A DNA stretch of 64,000 nt from positions 2,845,758 to 2,909,757 of the forward strand of contig RPFO01000246.1 in the NCBI GenBank assembly GCA_009746045.1, given 5' to 3'. Position 1 is the stretch's first letter. Every line of letters starts with the position of its first letter. A model generated the notes under the pieces. The model did no database searches and was not told the origin of the DNA. It saw only the letters and a program-made list of their open reading frames with translations. The stretch comes from Mesostigma viride. Lineage: Eukaryota > Streptophyta > Mesostigmatophyceae > Mesostigmatales > Mesostigmataceae. Positions 22,067 to 34,335 of this stretch are shown here, one piece after another. Made by a program: the position numbers and the translations under genes.

Positions 22067-22765
22067 AGGTAACGTTTTTAAACGCAATGTATAAGGATAT
22101 GGCTGCAATGCAGCAAATATGTGTGAAGGTGGTTGGAACGGAGCTTTGTTAAAATTGGATAATGTTACAGCGCTCACACACTTGAGGTTTGTACACGAGT
22201 TTGCCAATTCAAGGCAACACACGTGAGGCGGGCTCGCAAGAGATGCCCAATTGGCACTGGCCTATTCTTTATATACTTGTGCACTGTGCTTTGCTAGTCC
22301 TGAGCAGCCTAGGAGGCCTGCTCAGTAATAACACTCCCGGTACAGTATTCACAACCTGTACAGCACCCAGATCCTATACAGTAGGTCTGCCATACAGGCA
22401 CAGTGACCACAGAGTACAGTCACCACAGTGATTATTGCATCTGCACCTAGCTAGACTTGACTAAGCCTGCGGTACCAACAGACCACAGGTTAAGGTTCCT
22501 ATTTCCTGCGTACGACGTATTAATCCAATACCGTCGTAGGTTCAGCACCTAATTCCTGTCAGCCCAGGAATTACTGTCGACCCCATATGTCGTCGGCAAA
22601 TATTCACGCACGACTTAGAAGAAAAGCCGGCTCGCGCTCGCGCGCGACCGGGAAGTCGGAACGCCATAACTTTCTTGATACTTGTCAGAATGAACTCGTT
22701 CCGGTGTCGCTGGAATCGCAGAGATATGCCGAATCAGGAACACGCCAATGCGCTTGGCGTTAACT
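22067..22765 (-). repeat. E2 3' LTR
   Basis: In element orientation it begins AGTTAACG and ends CGTTACCT, one change from CGTTAACT. It shares a ctagctagacttgac variant with the E2 5' LTR that E1 lacks. Confidence 0.9.
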
Positions 22766-23512
22766 CCAATCCTTTCTTTTCTTGAGCTGTAGCAGCTCAC
22801 ACAAGTCTACATACAAACACACACAATGGGTACTGGACATCCTCCCCGACTACAAGTCACAACCCTCTGGGCATGACAGTCAACTTGGATTCCTTATTAT
22901 ATGTACATAGCACCCATACTGGTTCAGGAGCACAAACAAATTACAATGAGTCCCTATCCCTTCCTGGGAGGCTCGTTGTGTTACCCATGTACAAGAGGTT
23001 GCCAGCCAACTGTGGCAGCCCATAGGTGTTCAGTGAAGAACTTGAGAAGTATGTACAACCTTCAGGACCTTAGGGGAAACCCCACAGATCACCCACAACA
23101 GCTCATCAGAAAACATTGCTGACCCCCAGACGGGAGTCGGCGCCGGTCTGCTGCCCCTTATCGAACCAGATACAACATCTACGCGAAGCACATGCAAACC
23201 CACAAGCTCCTATACTCATTCCAACCGTGGAAAATCAGGGGACCTCTCGCCGCCTCATCAGCATGATGGATGGGTCAGCCAGTCCGTGAAACTCCGCCGA
23301 CGGCACCAGGGAATCGAACCCCGCCCACAAACCACAGATCTGGGGAAACCTCAGACTGAGATGAAAACCCCAGATAGACATCTCTCCATCAGAGACAATG
23401 TCAGACATTCCCACACCAGAGACATGTCTCACCCCTCAAGGTGTGCTCAGGATTATGTACAATCAAGCTCCCAGCCTGATATCCAGAGACTTAAGCACCC
23501 AGCTCTCAGCTT
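22766..23512 (-). other. E2 3' non-coding region with polypurine tract
   Basis: Non-coding counterpart of 38743-39482 in E1. Next to the LTR it reads, in element orientation, agaaaagaaaggattgg, a purine tract suitable for plus-strand priming. No coding frame is seen. Confidence 0.65.
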
Positions 23513-26500
23513 TTAGACAGATAGACCAACTTGGCAGTCAGCATTCATGAGCTTCCTCAGTACATTGTACTGGGCTGGGGCCTTGTGTGGCAGCTTGGTC
23601 AATGCATCAGCAGGGTTCTCCTCGCCAGGGATATGCTTCAAGTCAACCAAACTGGCCAACTCCTTCAGCAACAAATAATCCAGGTCCCGGCTTCTGGCCA
23701 GCTGCTTGTGAACAAACTGGACCATACCCATGCTGTCTGTTAGCAACAACGTCTCCATCTGCAAGGTCCAAGGGGTAACTGAAGCCAGCTCCAGCATTAA
23801 CTCCTTTATGTACAAGCTGGACTGGATCCCCTCGCATATGGCCCTGCATTCTGCCACATCTGAACTGATACAGACCCTCTTCTGCAGTCTGCTGTACCAG
23901 CTGAACAAACTTGCCCTGCTCTGATAAAAAGCAAACAGAGCAGCAGATCTCCCCCTGACCTTGGTAACCTGGCGAGCATCCATGGAACTGTCAACAAAGA
24001 TCTCCAAGGTGATAGGCTGGGCAAAGTCAATCCCAGACAAAATCAGATCAGGGGTACTCTCCACCAATCGGGCTATGACTCGAGGCTTCTCATCCTCAAG
24101 CACATCATCAGGCATTCTGCTATGGACCATCAAAGACGGACCACAGATGCTGGCAAACCAGGCCCACATGCCTCTCAACTCAGGTCCTGCAGCCTGGGTG
24201 ATCTTCTCTGGCAAGGCCTTCACAATGGTCTGTTTATAATCTCCTCCAGCCTGAAGCCTGATACTCCACTCCCCATCCCTCCTGAACAGGGTAGCCTGCA
24301 TTCCACAGAACACTACAGGCTTGTTGGGCTCCTGCCACAGCTCCTTGCCCAGTGAAAACTTGCCACTGATGACAGGAATAAACTTCTTCAGCCAGGTCGT
24401 GGGGGCTAGCAAATGCAGATCATCTCCATGCAAACTAGCATACACTGGCAGACCCTCCCATTGGGCCAGCAACAAACAGGGATCAACTGAAGACACTCTC
24501 AAGCCACACTCACTGATCAGAGCTTCCTGCAGCGTGAGTCTCCAGATGATTGGGCTCGACCTGAGTCCTTCCAGGCCCTTCAGAATAACCAGGAAATGTT
24601 GATGCAGCTCCAGCTTCCAGATAGCAGGCACCTCAACACAGTAAGGCTCATCCTGCTTCCACACCCTCCTGGCCACTTCTGGATCAGATTTTAAAAATGC
24701 CCTCTTGAAGTCCAGCAGCACTGATGACATAGCTGCTCCCCTGTTCAGCAACCCCACGTAGAGACATAGCAAAATTCTCCATGTGTCGTGTAACATCCCT
24801 GGCGTGTACAGCTCCTCTCCTGGCAGACTCCCCGTGCCGTGATACTCATTCAGGACAGGCCTGACATGGGGCACTGATACCTCATCCACAACCTTCCTCT
24901 TCAGCACAAATCTCAAAGCAAGCTTCCTTGATGCTGGGGGACGTCTGTCTGTTGGTGCAGCACACTCAAACTGCAACCACTCCTCCAATGCCTTGGAGAA
25001 GGCGAGCTTCCAAGCCTCAAACAAAGTAGGCGAGCTCATCTCTTGGACTAGCTGGTCATATGTCAAAGGAGAGTGTGCAGCAAGGCTCCTGTGAGTTATG
25101 CCAATACTGCTGGGGTGCAACACAGCTGGAATCACCAAACTGGCTGCTGGGGGCACCTCCCCTTCATCCCATTTTACACCCTTGACCGGCTTGGCCCTGC
25201 ACCTGATTGGAAATGTTGTCCTGAAATTTTCTAGGGGAATCATCCCCCAGCCATCTCTTCTCTCAGAGCTGTAGCTCTGATAGAAATCCCAGGATTGCCC
25301 AGAAAATTCTGACCCAAAATCACAGGGCCATCATAGTCCTCTAGGACAAGGAAGGTCACATCCACACCCATGACAGGGGCAGTAACCTCTCCCAACACCC
25401 TTAGATGCGTCCTACCACTGAAATCAGACACCCAGGGGCAACTTGGTTCTCCGACCAGCAGTTCTCCTGTATGCTGAGGTCCCATGACAGAAACCTGTGC
25501 ATTGGTATCTATTTCCATGGCAGCTACCTCAGGTTCATCCAACTGGACAAGCTTGGACACCTTAGGCTCCTTCTTGGCTCTTTGCAAAGCCTGTACAATA
25601 TCTGATAGACGCACACCCCTAGGCCTGGTGTCGGGCCGTTCCGGAGGTGCAGCCTGTCCGCCTGCTTGCCCAACCACCGTATGTGAAGGTACCCCAGGGG
25701 CCGGGCCAGGGTCACCCTGAGGGCTCGATACAGCTGTAGCACCCTGATCAGGAAGTTCCACGTCACCCCCGCCTTGTACACCAACGGGCACCTGGAAGAG
25801 GTCTCCTTGATTACCTCCCCGGGGACGGACGGTGGTTTGACCAGGACAGACGGTGCACTGCTTGGGAGCCATCAATGGCCACCCAGCACTTATGGCCAGC
25901 GGCTTCTACTCGGGTCACCACCCCATCGGCCATCATGCCAGCTGCCACGTTTCCCTGGAAAGCTTGGCTCCTTCCACACAACAACCTGTTGTCCAACGTT
26001 AGGTTCTAGGACACGCCAGCCCTTGTCTTTCTGCCTCAGCTTGAGGAACTTGGCCTCTAGCTTCTCCTTCCATGCCTGCTCAGCATCAGCTGGCAGCATC
26101 CTGGTGTGCAGCATAAGAGGATTGATGGCAATGTCACCAAAGAACAGGGGAGTCCTGAGGTTCAGCCTATCCTCCACAGAACGTAGCCATGCAGATGTCA
26201 CAATGGCAGATGACGTCCTTGGAATCCTCTCCACCAGCATCACAGTCTTGATCTCTTGGATGGCTCTCTCCACAACCCCTTGCTGGCCGTGACTCTCCCT
26301 GGGTGTAATCAGCAACTCTGGAAACTCTGGCAGGTTCTCACAGCACTCAAACTGAATGTCACACCGGCTGCAGCAACTCCAACCCAGGGTACCTGCTCCT
26401 TGTCAACTTCAGAGCAGCAATCATTGATTGAACGTAGGCTTCTCCATGTCAGGCAGGATCTCTAGGGTCTTGTACTTGGTATATCTGTCCACTGCCACCA

Positions 26501-27166
26501 GCAGCTTCAAACCCCTGATTCTCTGAATATCTACCTGCACATGGCCTGGCTGCAAAATAGGAGACCTGGCATGAGACTGCTTGGGCTTTCTAGCAACTAG
26601 CCGGCACCTGCAAGCTTGAGCAACCTGTTGGCAGATGGAGTACAACTCACTTCCTCCCAGCCGTCTAGCAACTTGCAAAGACTGAGCTGCATGGCCAAAC
26701 ATGGTATGCAACCTTGAGGCAATGTCATACAAGAGAGAAAATCTTTTATTGTCATTATTAGCACTCAAGGTATGTACAGATCCCTTATGTACAGGAGGCA
26801 CCAGGGTCGTGCCTGTCAGACTGTCTCCAGCCCTATCCTCATCCTGACCATCCTGTGCCAGTCCTGCACGGTCAGAATGCTTCTGAGATCCACCTGGGTC
26901 CACAGCACCAGGTCCTACCTCAGGCTCAGCACCGCCATGGCGGGCACGTTGGCGAGACTGTAACCACTGCAGCTACAGCTGGCATACTAGCTCTCTGTGG
27001 TAACCAAGCTTGCCCCATCGTGTCCAATAGGCTCTGTCACTAGAGCATGGGGCTGCCCCTCACTGCCGTCACTAGCAGCTACATTACACACCGTGTGTAA
27101 TGTAGACGGGGGGTGACCCCTGGGGGCACCCTCCAGGGTTCAGGGATGTGACAGTGCAGGCTCAAG
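23513..27166 (-). pseudogene. E2 pol, frameshifted
   Basis: Pieces in order: 26903-26421 (zinc region and first integrase part), 26315-25890 (integrase with GVVERAIQE), 25875-25240 (protease-like MEIDTNAQVSVM, VILGQNFLGN) and 25243-23513 (RT with VLLDFKRAFL and HGDDLHLL; RNase H with its complete end, HIPGEENPADALTKL, to LSV-stop). Frameshifts near 26400, 25880 and 25250 inactivate it. It supplies the complete RNase H end missing from E1 and the same domain order, integrase before protease-like before RT. Confidence 0.8.
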
Positions 27167-29815
27167 TCAATGATCAACAGCCTTGCCCTTGCCCTTATCC
27201 TGGGATGGACCAGCCTTCTCCTTGCTGCCACCCTGAGCTGGCTTGCTCTGACCTTCGATCCTGCCTCAGGTACGAGGGACACTCATTCCTGAAGTGACCC
27301 TTCCCTTGGCAGAAATAACATTCCACCTGACTGATGTCCCGTGAGGTCCCACTGCTGGGTCCAGCCTTGGGAGGACCACCCACCCTCTTGAAGTCAAACT
27401 GGGACTGTGATCGAGGTCAGTGTACAGCCATACGCAATACGCAGCCATACGGGGCCCTTGTGTATGGTGTATAATACGCCATACGGGGTATAATACGCAA
27501 ACCATACGGGGACTCTTGAAAATGCTGTTTTTTGCATGGTTCAGGGGGTTCTTCAACATTCTGACCAATCAGGCATGTTTTTTTTGTGTTCTTGCAACAC
27601 CACTTGCCTTTATTTAACACATCATCACATAATATTGCCGTTGCCGTCGCTGCATGCCTACAAATACAAGCATTGTACATCTGTTGTTATTAATAATGTC
27701 TGTAAATAGCACAAAATAACAAAGTTGTATGCACAATCAGTGCACACCTGAAAAGGATAATAACACAAGTAGATATGCATGCACATTGACACTTGCAGTG
27801 GTATAGAGATCGCTGCCACCATTACTGTATGTTGAAGTTAAAAAACCATGCCATCACTGCATGGAATGGCTATACTAGGACTGAAATACTGCACATGGTC
27901 AGTCGGCCAACTTGCCAAAAGTAATAAGACATTGTGCCAGAAACAGACATCTTGCCTACTCGTGGTAGGCCACCATGCAATATTGATCTACATGAAGCAA
28001 GAATCCATACGGGCTGCCAACAATGTGGCTAGCGTGCAGGATAGCATGCATGCCAGCAACCCGACCCAGCTTCCCTAAACCATTAACACATATGGTACGG
28101 TGGCTGGCTAGCAGCAGCCTGCATGGCTAAATAAGGCATTTATGTGCATCGCGAGTCACACCAAATACCCCGCAGCCTGCGACGTAATGCCTCCGGCGGT
28201 CTCTTGCACTCGCTCACTCTTGCCTCCTTCGCATACGTAGCGCCCATGATATGGCGGGTGCTAGCCTTGCTCGGGTGGTAGAACCCGAGAATTTTGCATC
28301 CAAAAGTGTGCACGTCACTGAGCTAGTAGTTACCTGTCGGCTGCCCTTTCTTGTTGAGAGTCTGTTTTCACGATGTGTGTCCAGACAGTCTCGAATACGG
28401 CCTGCATCTCGTCGGCCCCATTATCATCGTGTTCCATAGACCCACACCATCACCGTCGCTAGCCATGGTGCCTGGATGTCAATTGTGCTACGATTAAATG
28501 TTAGGTGCCAGATGCGCGCCCTTGTTGGCAGACAACATAACTTCGTCACCTAATTTCCTCGTCCTTCGTCTCCTAGACCCTAGTCCGACACGCAGCAATC
28601 TGCAGCAATGCACGTACAGTCGTACATGCACGGCCAGCTTGGCACCTGCATCTAGTTCCGGCTCCACGTGCCGTCCAAAATGATGCCAGAAGCTACTTCG
28701 AATGAGGTTCATACGCAAAAAATACGCAAAAAATACGCAATACGCAAAAAATACGCAAAAAATACGCAGTGCGTATTTTTTTTCCCATTTCCATACGGAA
28801 ATCTTGCGTATGGCGTATAATACGCGCCATACGGCGTATTATACGCCGTATGGCTGTTCACTGATCGAGGTCCCGACTTCGGAGGTGTCCCCCGTCCAGC
28901 CATTCTGCCACGCCCCCTCCTGGACCTTCCTCGACCCCTTGAAGAGGCCTCAGGCCCTCTCGAGGACGCTGGACCCCCGTGGCCCGATCCCCTCATGGAC
29001 TTGACTGCAGGCTCAGCTGCCTCCTCGTCCCCTTGACGTGGGCGCTTCCCGCCTACATACTTGCCGCTGAAACACTCATACAGCTGGTCCGTCATGGCAG
29101 CCCAGCCATGGACTTGGCGCATGTGGATGGACACGTTGTCCATCGTGATAGGATCCAGCTGCAGGCGACTTGAGAAAGTCGCCCATATGGCCATCCGGTC
29201 GGCACAGAAGAAACCTTTGGGCCATGGCCGTCCTCCCTCAGCTTGACGAAGTCTTCAAAGGCTTGGACCACTAGCTGCCCCTTGATGGGCTTGTAGTCCA
29301 GGTACTCCTGCTTCAGGTGAGAACCATCTATGGTCCTCTTATCACATAGGAACACCCTGAGGCGCGTCATGAACGCGGCCCAGGTATCCCCCGCTGTATG
29401 TCGCTCCCGGACGAACTTGAACAGCCGCCTTGCCGACTGCCGTATGTAGGCACTAGACGCCAGAATGCGAAGCTTGTCACCGGTGTAGATGTCCGTGTAC
29501 AAGTTCATGTCCTCCAGCATCCTCTCAGCGTCCCGGGGCTGCCAATTGTCCTTGATGGACTGAAACTGGCTTAGTACCGCGTACCCCTCGGCTACGGTCG
29601 GCCGCCTAGGCGCTGCTTGGTCGGCTGCTGCATGGCGCGTTCTGACCGCCTTGAGATCCTTGGCTCTGATAATCCGCTAGACCAGCCTGGTCCCCTTGCG
29701 CCGGGACTCCACCGCGTCCATCGCGTCCATCGCGTCCATCGCGTCCATCCATATCAGCGCCGCGCCGCTCAAAGCCGACACCGCGCCCTCGTTGGTCAGA
29801 TGCTCCCTCGCTCAT
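27167..29815 (-). pseudogene. E2 gag, split by hAT-2
   Basis: ATG at 29815 (MSEGASDQRGRG). Capsid-like part to about 29230, then frameshift, VHGWAAMTDQLYECFSGKYV and the RGRGR patch. It is interrupted at 28864-28871/27410-27417 by hAT-2, then resumes at the FDFKR/GGPPKAGPSS part and the CYFCQGKGHFRNEC knuckle (about 27320). It ends at the TGA complement at 27167-27169, the same stop and context as in E1. Confidence 0.7.
27418..28863 (-). mobile_element. hAT-2, non-autonomous hAT-like element (1446 bp)
   Basis: Termini CAGTGTACAGCCATACG (27418-27434) and the complement of CAGTGAACAGCCATACG (28847-28863). The 8 bp TSD is ATCGAGGT at 27410-27417 and 28864-28871. Subterminal regions are packed with CCATACG/GCGTATAATACGC motifs. 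The left end (about 27418-27610) is homologous in reverse to the right end of hAT-1, including a tcagaatgttgaa block. No transposase is visible. It sits in the gag of E2. Confidence 0.88.
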
Positions 29816-29917
29816 GATGGGCCTTGTTCAGGTCTGTTACAGGTCAGCCAAGTGGCCAAACAGCAATTAAAGCAATATACGCTGCTGAACAAGAAGGAAG
29901 ATGACAAGTGTTACCAC

Positions 29918-30852
29918 TTAGTCAAGCCCACCACGGTCACCCGCGGGCGCCTCCTGGTTTTCCTTGTCGCTGTCACTGTCGCTGTCGCTCACAATGATGA
30001 GCTCTGCATGGCACCCTGCTGCCAGCAGCACCGTCGTCAGCCCGCTGTCGGCCCGCGATGACAGCGTCGTCACCGTTAGTGTAGTAAACAGGTGACAACC
30101 CGTCGTTACCACCCCGCGGGTTATACCTTGGCACCTCGCGGTCGCCAAGCTCCTCGTCGCCTAGATCGGCGACCCCCACAGCGCCCACCTCAAGGTCAGT
30201 GTCGTAACCCAGAGGGGCGAACTCCTCCCACCGCGTCACTCGAACGCGAAGAGGTTGGGGCAATTCCTGAAACTGAAGAACTCTCCTTCGCTCCGGATTC
30301 CTGTCGACTCGTGTCGCACGCTGACCTCCAGCGATGGCTTCCTCAGCCGCCTCGACCTCTGCTAGCCGCCTGTAGCGCTCCGCCCCTCGTCGCTCACGTC
30401 GAACTGGTCCCGCTGCAAATCCCTCGTCGCCAATTACGCCTGCGAACGCACGTTGTGCGCCCGCACCCGCCGCTGCCTGCACGAACTCTCGTCGCACCGC
30501 ACCAGCTGGCTCCGCAGCTTCTCCTCGCCTGGCCACCAACTCCGCACGCACCCGGTCAACTAAGGCTGTAATCACAGTCTGTATTCCGACCAGACCGTGC
30601 AGCTCTTGCTCGATGTCGTCGACGCTCCGGTGTACGTGCCGGAACGACGATGGTCCGGACGTGCTGCAGAATGCGCTCCCAATTCTCGACTTGGTCGTCG
30701 ACGAATTGCGCAAACTTGCGATCAACAGATGGCCGATCTGCAAGCAATAAAGATAAATCTCGAACCACACGACGCAATTCAGGCGAAATGGAACCACCAG
30801 CAGACTGCCGAGGAAACCGGAAATTCTGCTGCCGTTGTTCTTCCTGCACCAT
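29918..30852 (-). pseudogene. E2 ORF0, extra protein upstream of gag
   Basis: Counterpart of E1 ORF0: MVQEEQRQQNFRFPRQS at 30852, SPELRRVVRDLSLLLADRPS, QFVDDQVENWERILQHVRTI, the Arg/Ala-rich middle and the tail SDSDSDSDKENQEAP. One or two frameshifts. Conservation between two copies supports it as a real ORF of the family. Confidence 0.55.
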
Positions 30853-30946
30853 TCGACACCCGACGAGTTTCACCGCGTCGTCAACGCTGCACGCAGCACA
30901 CAGCAACGACCCTCCTGGCCGTTCCGTCGAGACTGCTTGTAATTTG

Positions 30947-31645
30947 AGTTAACGTTTTTAAACGCAATGTATAAGGATATGGCTGCAATGCAGCAAATAT
31001 GTGTGAAGGTGGTTGGAACGGAGCTTTGTTAAAATTGGATAATGTTACAGCGCTCACACACTTGAGGTTTATACACGAGTTTGCCAATTCAAGGCAACAC
31101 ACGTGAGGCGGGCTCGCAAGAGATGCCCAATTGGCACTGGCCTATTCTTTATATACTTGTGCACTGTGCTTTGCTAGTCCTGAGCAGCCTAGGAGGCCTG
31201 CTCAGTAATAACACTCCCGGTACAGTATTCACAACCTGTACAGCGCCCAGATCCTATACAGTAGGTCTGCCATACAGGCACAGTGACCACAGAGTACAGT
31301 CACCACAGTGATTATTGCATCTGCACCTAGCTAGACTTGACTAAGCCTGCGGTACCAACAGACCACAGGTTAAGGTTCCTATTTCCTGCTTACGACGTAT
31401 TAATCCAATACCGTCGTAGGTTCAGCACCTAATTCCTGTCAGCCCAGGAATTACTGTCGACCCCATATGTCGTCGGCAAATATTCACGCACGACTTAGAA
31501 GAACAGCCGGCTCGCGCTCGCGCGCGACCGGGAAGTCGGAACGCCATAACTTTCTTGATACTTGTCGGAATGAACTCGTTCCGGTGTCGCTGGAATCGCA
31601 GAGATATGCCGAATCAGGAACACGCCAATGCGCTTGGCGTTAACT
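30947..31645 (-). repeat. E2 5' LTR
   Basis: 699 bp, AGTTAACG...CGTTAACT. Followed internally by caaattacaag, as in E1, so the absence of a TGG primer site is a family trait. Confidence 0.9.
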
Positions 31646-31650
31646 GGTAT

Positions 31651-31862
31651 GGTCCAGTTTGTTCACAAGCAGCTGGCCAGAAGCCGGGACCTGGATTATT
31701 TGTTGCTGAAGGAGTTGGCCAGTTTGGTTGACTTGAAGCATATCCCTGGCGAGGAGAACCCTGCTGATGTAATTGACCAAGCTGCCACACAAGGCCCCAG
31801 CCCAGTACAATGTACTGAGGAAGCTCATGAATGCTGACTGTCAAGTCGGTCTATCTGTCTAA
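31651..31862 (+). pseudogene. C-terminal end of E1 pol (after E2 insertion)
   Basis: Continues RNase H: MVQFVHKQLARSRDLDYLLL, then KELASLVDLKHIPGEENPAD. A one-base insertion (gatgtaattgacc) then shifts the frame before the usual TKLPHKAP end. It begins right after the second GGTAT. Confidence 0.8.
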
Positions 31863-32045
31863 AAGCTGAGAGCTGGGTGCTTAAGTCTCTGGATATCAGG
31901 CTGGGAGCTTGATTGTACATAATCCTGAGCACACCTTGAGGGGTGAGACATGTCTCTGGTGTGGGAATGTCTGACATTGTCTCTGATGGAGAGATGTCTA
32001 TCTGGGGTTTTCATCTCAGTCTGAGGTTTCCCCAGATGATTCTGT
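31863..32045 (+). other. E1 3' non-coding segment, first copy (block B1)
   Basis: Block B (about 31884-32047) is repeated at 38743-38906. The following E1 sequence (ttgtgggcggggttcg) is present only after the second copy. This copy ends at the start of element X. Confidence 0.75.
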
Positions 32046-34335
32046 GGGGACGGGACACCCCCGAAGTTTTTGGCGCCAAAAAATTCGCGCCGGAACCGAA
32101 GGTCACAAATTTCACGTGCACGGTGCGCGCACCCCTTGCGGAAGTGGCCATGGCGACTGCGTTCAGGCGAAACTACCACACTACTAGGGCAGGCGAAATG
32201 CAAGAATTTTACTCGAATCTAAAAGGAGATGAGTTTATGATGTTAGTTTGTGGCGGAAATCAGCTGGTTTACAATATCGCTGTTGTTTTTTTATGCCATC
32301 GGCATGGGGGGTAATCTGAATTTTTTGGTCGCGCGGAATGAAATAGAATTCATGATAGCGGCTGTAAAATAGAGGTTTTGGGGGCTGTTCTGACCTTGAA
32401 GCAGGCATTAATATCGGTTGCATCGAATTCTAAACCGAGCTGGTGCTTTTTGCCAGATTTTCGGCCATTATCGGTAAGTAATTGTTCAGACCTGCGCAGT
32501 GCGTGTCTGACCTGTCCATGGAAGAACGGCTGTTGTTGCGCGCCTGGGCGAGGGATTTACGAGGGCAAGGTACAGATTTGTCGCGAACGTTATGTGCTAT
32601 CGGTGCTTTCTTCTATGAGCTCATCGTTCGAGGTTTTTTGCGTTCTTTTTGGGCAGTTTCCGCCAGCTAGCTCGCCGTCGCTTGCCGTTGTGTTGTCGAA
32701 TACCTGGCAGCTTTAGATTGTTTTCGTTGATGTCGTGATCAGGGCCGCTTCAGTCGCAGCCTATAGCTCTTCGGGAAGGTATAAGGCATTTCATAAAACG
32801 TGTTCTGGCAAGGATGTTGTGCGTATGGACGCTTCTTGTTGTTTGAGAGTGACGCACCCTCTCCTCACAGGCCGCAGCGGCATCACAGCGCTCATGCGGT
32901 GAAGGGCCGCCAATGGTTTCTTTGCATTTTATCGTGCATGGATGGAAGTGTTATAGTGATGATGATGTTGGAGATATTGCATTTGTGTGACTGCATGTAG
33001 ATAGCTGGCACCAATGGTTGTTTGAGCTTTCCTTTGTTATGATGATGTGACAAGACTACAATGTGCTGAGCCAACCATGGTTGACATGCATGACTGCATG
33101 CAAGCTATATATACCATGTTCTTACTTGGTTCCTTGCCCTCCATAGTCCCAGTTTGTCATCCATGCCGGGGAGGACAGTTTAGGAGGTGTTGTTGTGTTG
33201 ATTAGCTTGGTTGGCATCAACCTTACACTCTAACCTGGGAGAAACATAGGAAATGCTGCTTAGGCATGTTAGGGCTACCATCGTCAAGGCTATGCACATA
33301 TTTACAAGGCTGGCCATGCTGGAGGGATGATGAAGACATATGAGGTGCGTGGCCACCCCTTTGTACTTTGTAAACATACTCTGCATGGTTTTGGTGCATG
33401 TTGGATGGCATATGAAGTGGCATTGTGGGGTTACTAACTTACTGAGTGGTCCTTAGTGCCTTGTCATGTGGTCATATAGGAAACCCATCAACTTGAGCAG
33501 TTCTTGTCGCAATGACCCCCCACATTGAGCATGCGTTGCCGTCAGCGTGCAAGAGTTGATTATGTGTGCTTTGGTCAGTTTGCAGATGTCTTTGATGAAG
33601 AAGGAGGTGCTAGTGTGGCTAAATGGTTACTCTAATTTCCTTGTAGCGTCTACATGGGTGGCCGTCTTGGAATGGTTGTAACTTGGGCAGTTCTTGTCAG
33701 AATGGCGTCAAACCTTGAACATAGGAGGTACCATATGTGCAGAGAATGGTAGAATGTGGTTTGGCCAGTTTTCATGAGGCTTAGATGTATAAAAGGGTGT
33801 TAGTGTGGTTAAATACTAGCTAAAACCTCCCTTAGCTTCGTCACAGGTGGCAATCTAGGAATATCCATCAAATAGGGCTGCGCTTGTCAGAATGACCTGA
33901 AAATTTGGCGCTGCATGTCCCCCCCTCTCTAGTATTTGGGAATATATGATTTGGCACTATTGCATGTGTTTATGATTTGTTTTATTTTTTTTTGTTTAAA
34001 AAAGGACCCTTTTTGCGGGAAAATCCATCAATGTGTCTAAACATCATTATTTTGTGCTCAAAATTAGGCAGGCTTTCTCAAAAGTGGGGGAACTATGCGG
34101 GAATATATGATTTGGTCCCAATATGTTTGCCCATTGTCCTAGGAAAAATGTGACTAAAATAGCGTCTTTTTCTATTTTTAGCGCGTAACCGGTGTATGGT
34201 GGGGGCTAGTACCACCCCCAAGTGGCTGGAAAAAATTTTTTTTATCATATTTATGGTCCCCAATCATGATTGGATTTTTAGCACATGCATAGGTATGGTT
34301 TCCATAAAAGTGCCCTTTAGGGGTGTCCCCTCCCC
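32046..34335. mobile_element. Element X, non-autonomous Mutator-like relative of Y
   Basis: Left end GGGGACGGGACACCCC (32046-32061); right end is the complement of GGGGAGGGGACACCCC (34320-34335). About 350 bp at its right end (33990-34335) is homologous in reverse to the left end of Y (35266-35620), including the agcgtctttttctattttta block. The left end shares a ttttttggcgc/aaaaaattcgc block in reverse with the right end of Y. It has only short open frames. Assignment to the Y family rests on these shared ends. Confidence 0.65.
33470..33990. repeat. Degenerate tandem repeat in X, about 185 bp unit
   Basis: Three diverged units each contain a ttgtc.gaatg.c motif (near 33507, 33695 and 33887) preceded by ccatcaa/gtaactt and followed by gtgtggttaaat-like sequence. 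Confidence 0.5.

Larger units (their letters stand above)
22067..31645 (-). mobile_element. Copia-like LTR retrotransposon E2, inserted in E1 pol
   Basis: Same family as E1 in the opposite direction. LTRs are 30947-31645 (5') and 22067-22765 (3'), and the TSD is GGTAT (22062-22066 and 31646-31650). Gag is interrupted by hAT-2. The pol sequence is nearly identical to E1 pol, and the protease-like, RT and RNase H part is open from 25243 to 23513. The insertion point is within the RNase H codons of E1. Confidence 0.92.

Noticed and set aside
23286-23516. Small frames in the E1/E2 3' non-coding regions
   Set aside because: They occur in both element copies without conserved coding pattern and coincide with the polypurine/3' region.
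32046-34335. X as a simple insertion into E1
   Set aside because: The sequence after its right end is block A2 and not the E1 continuation, so no target duplication can be drawn for a simple insertion.
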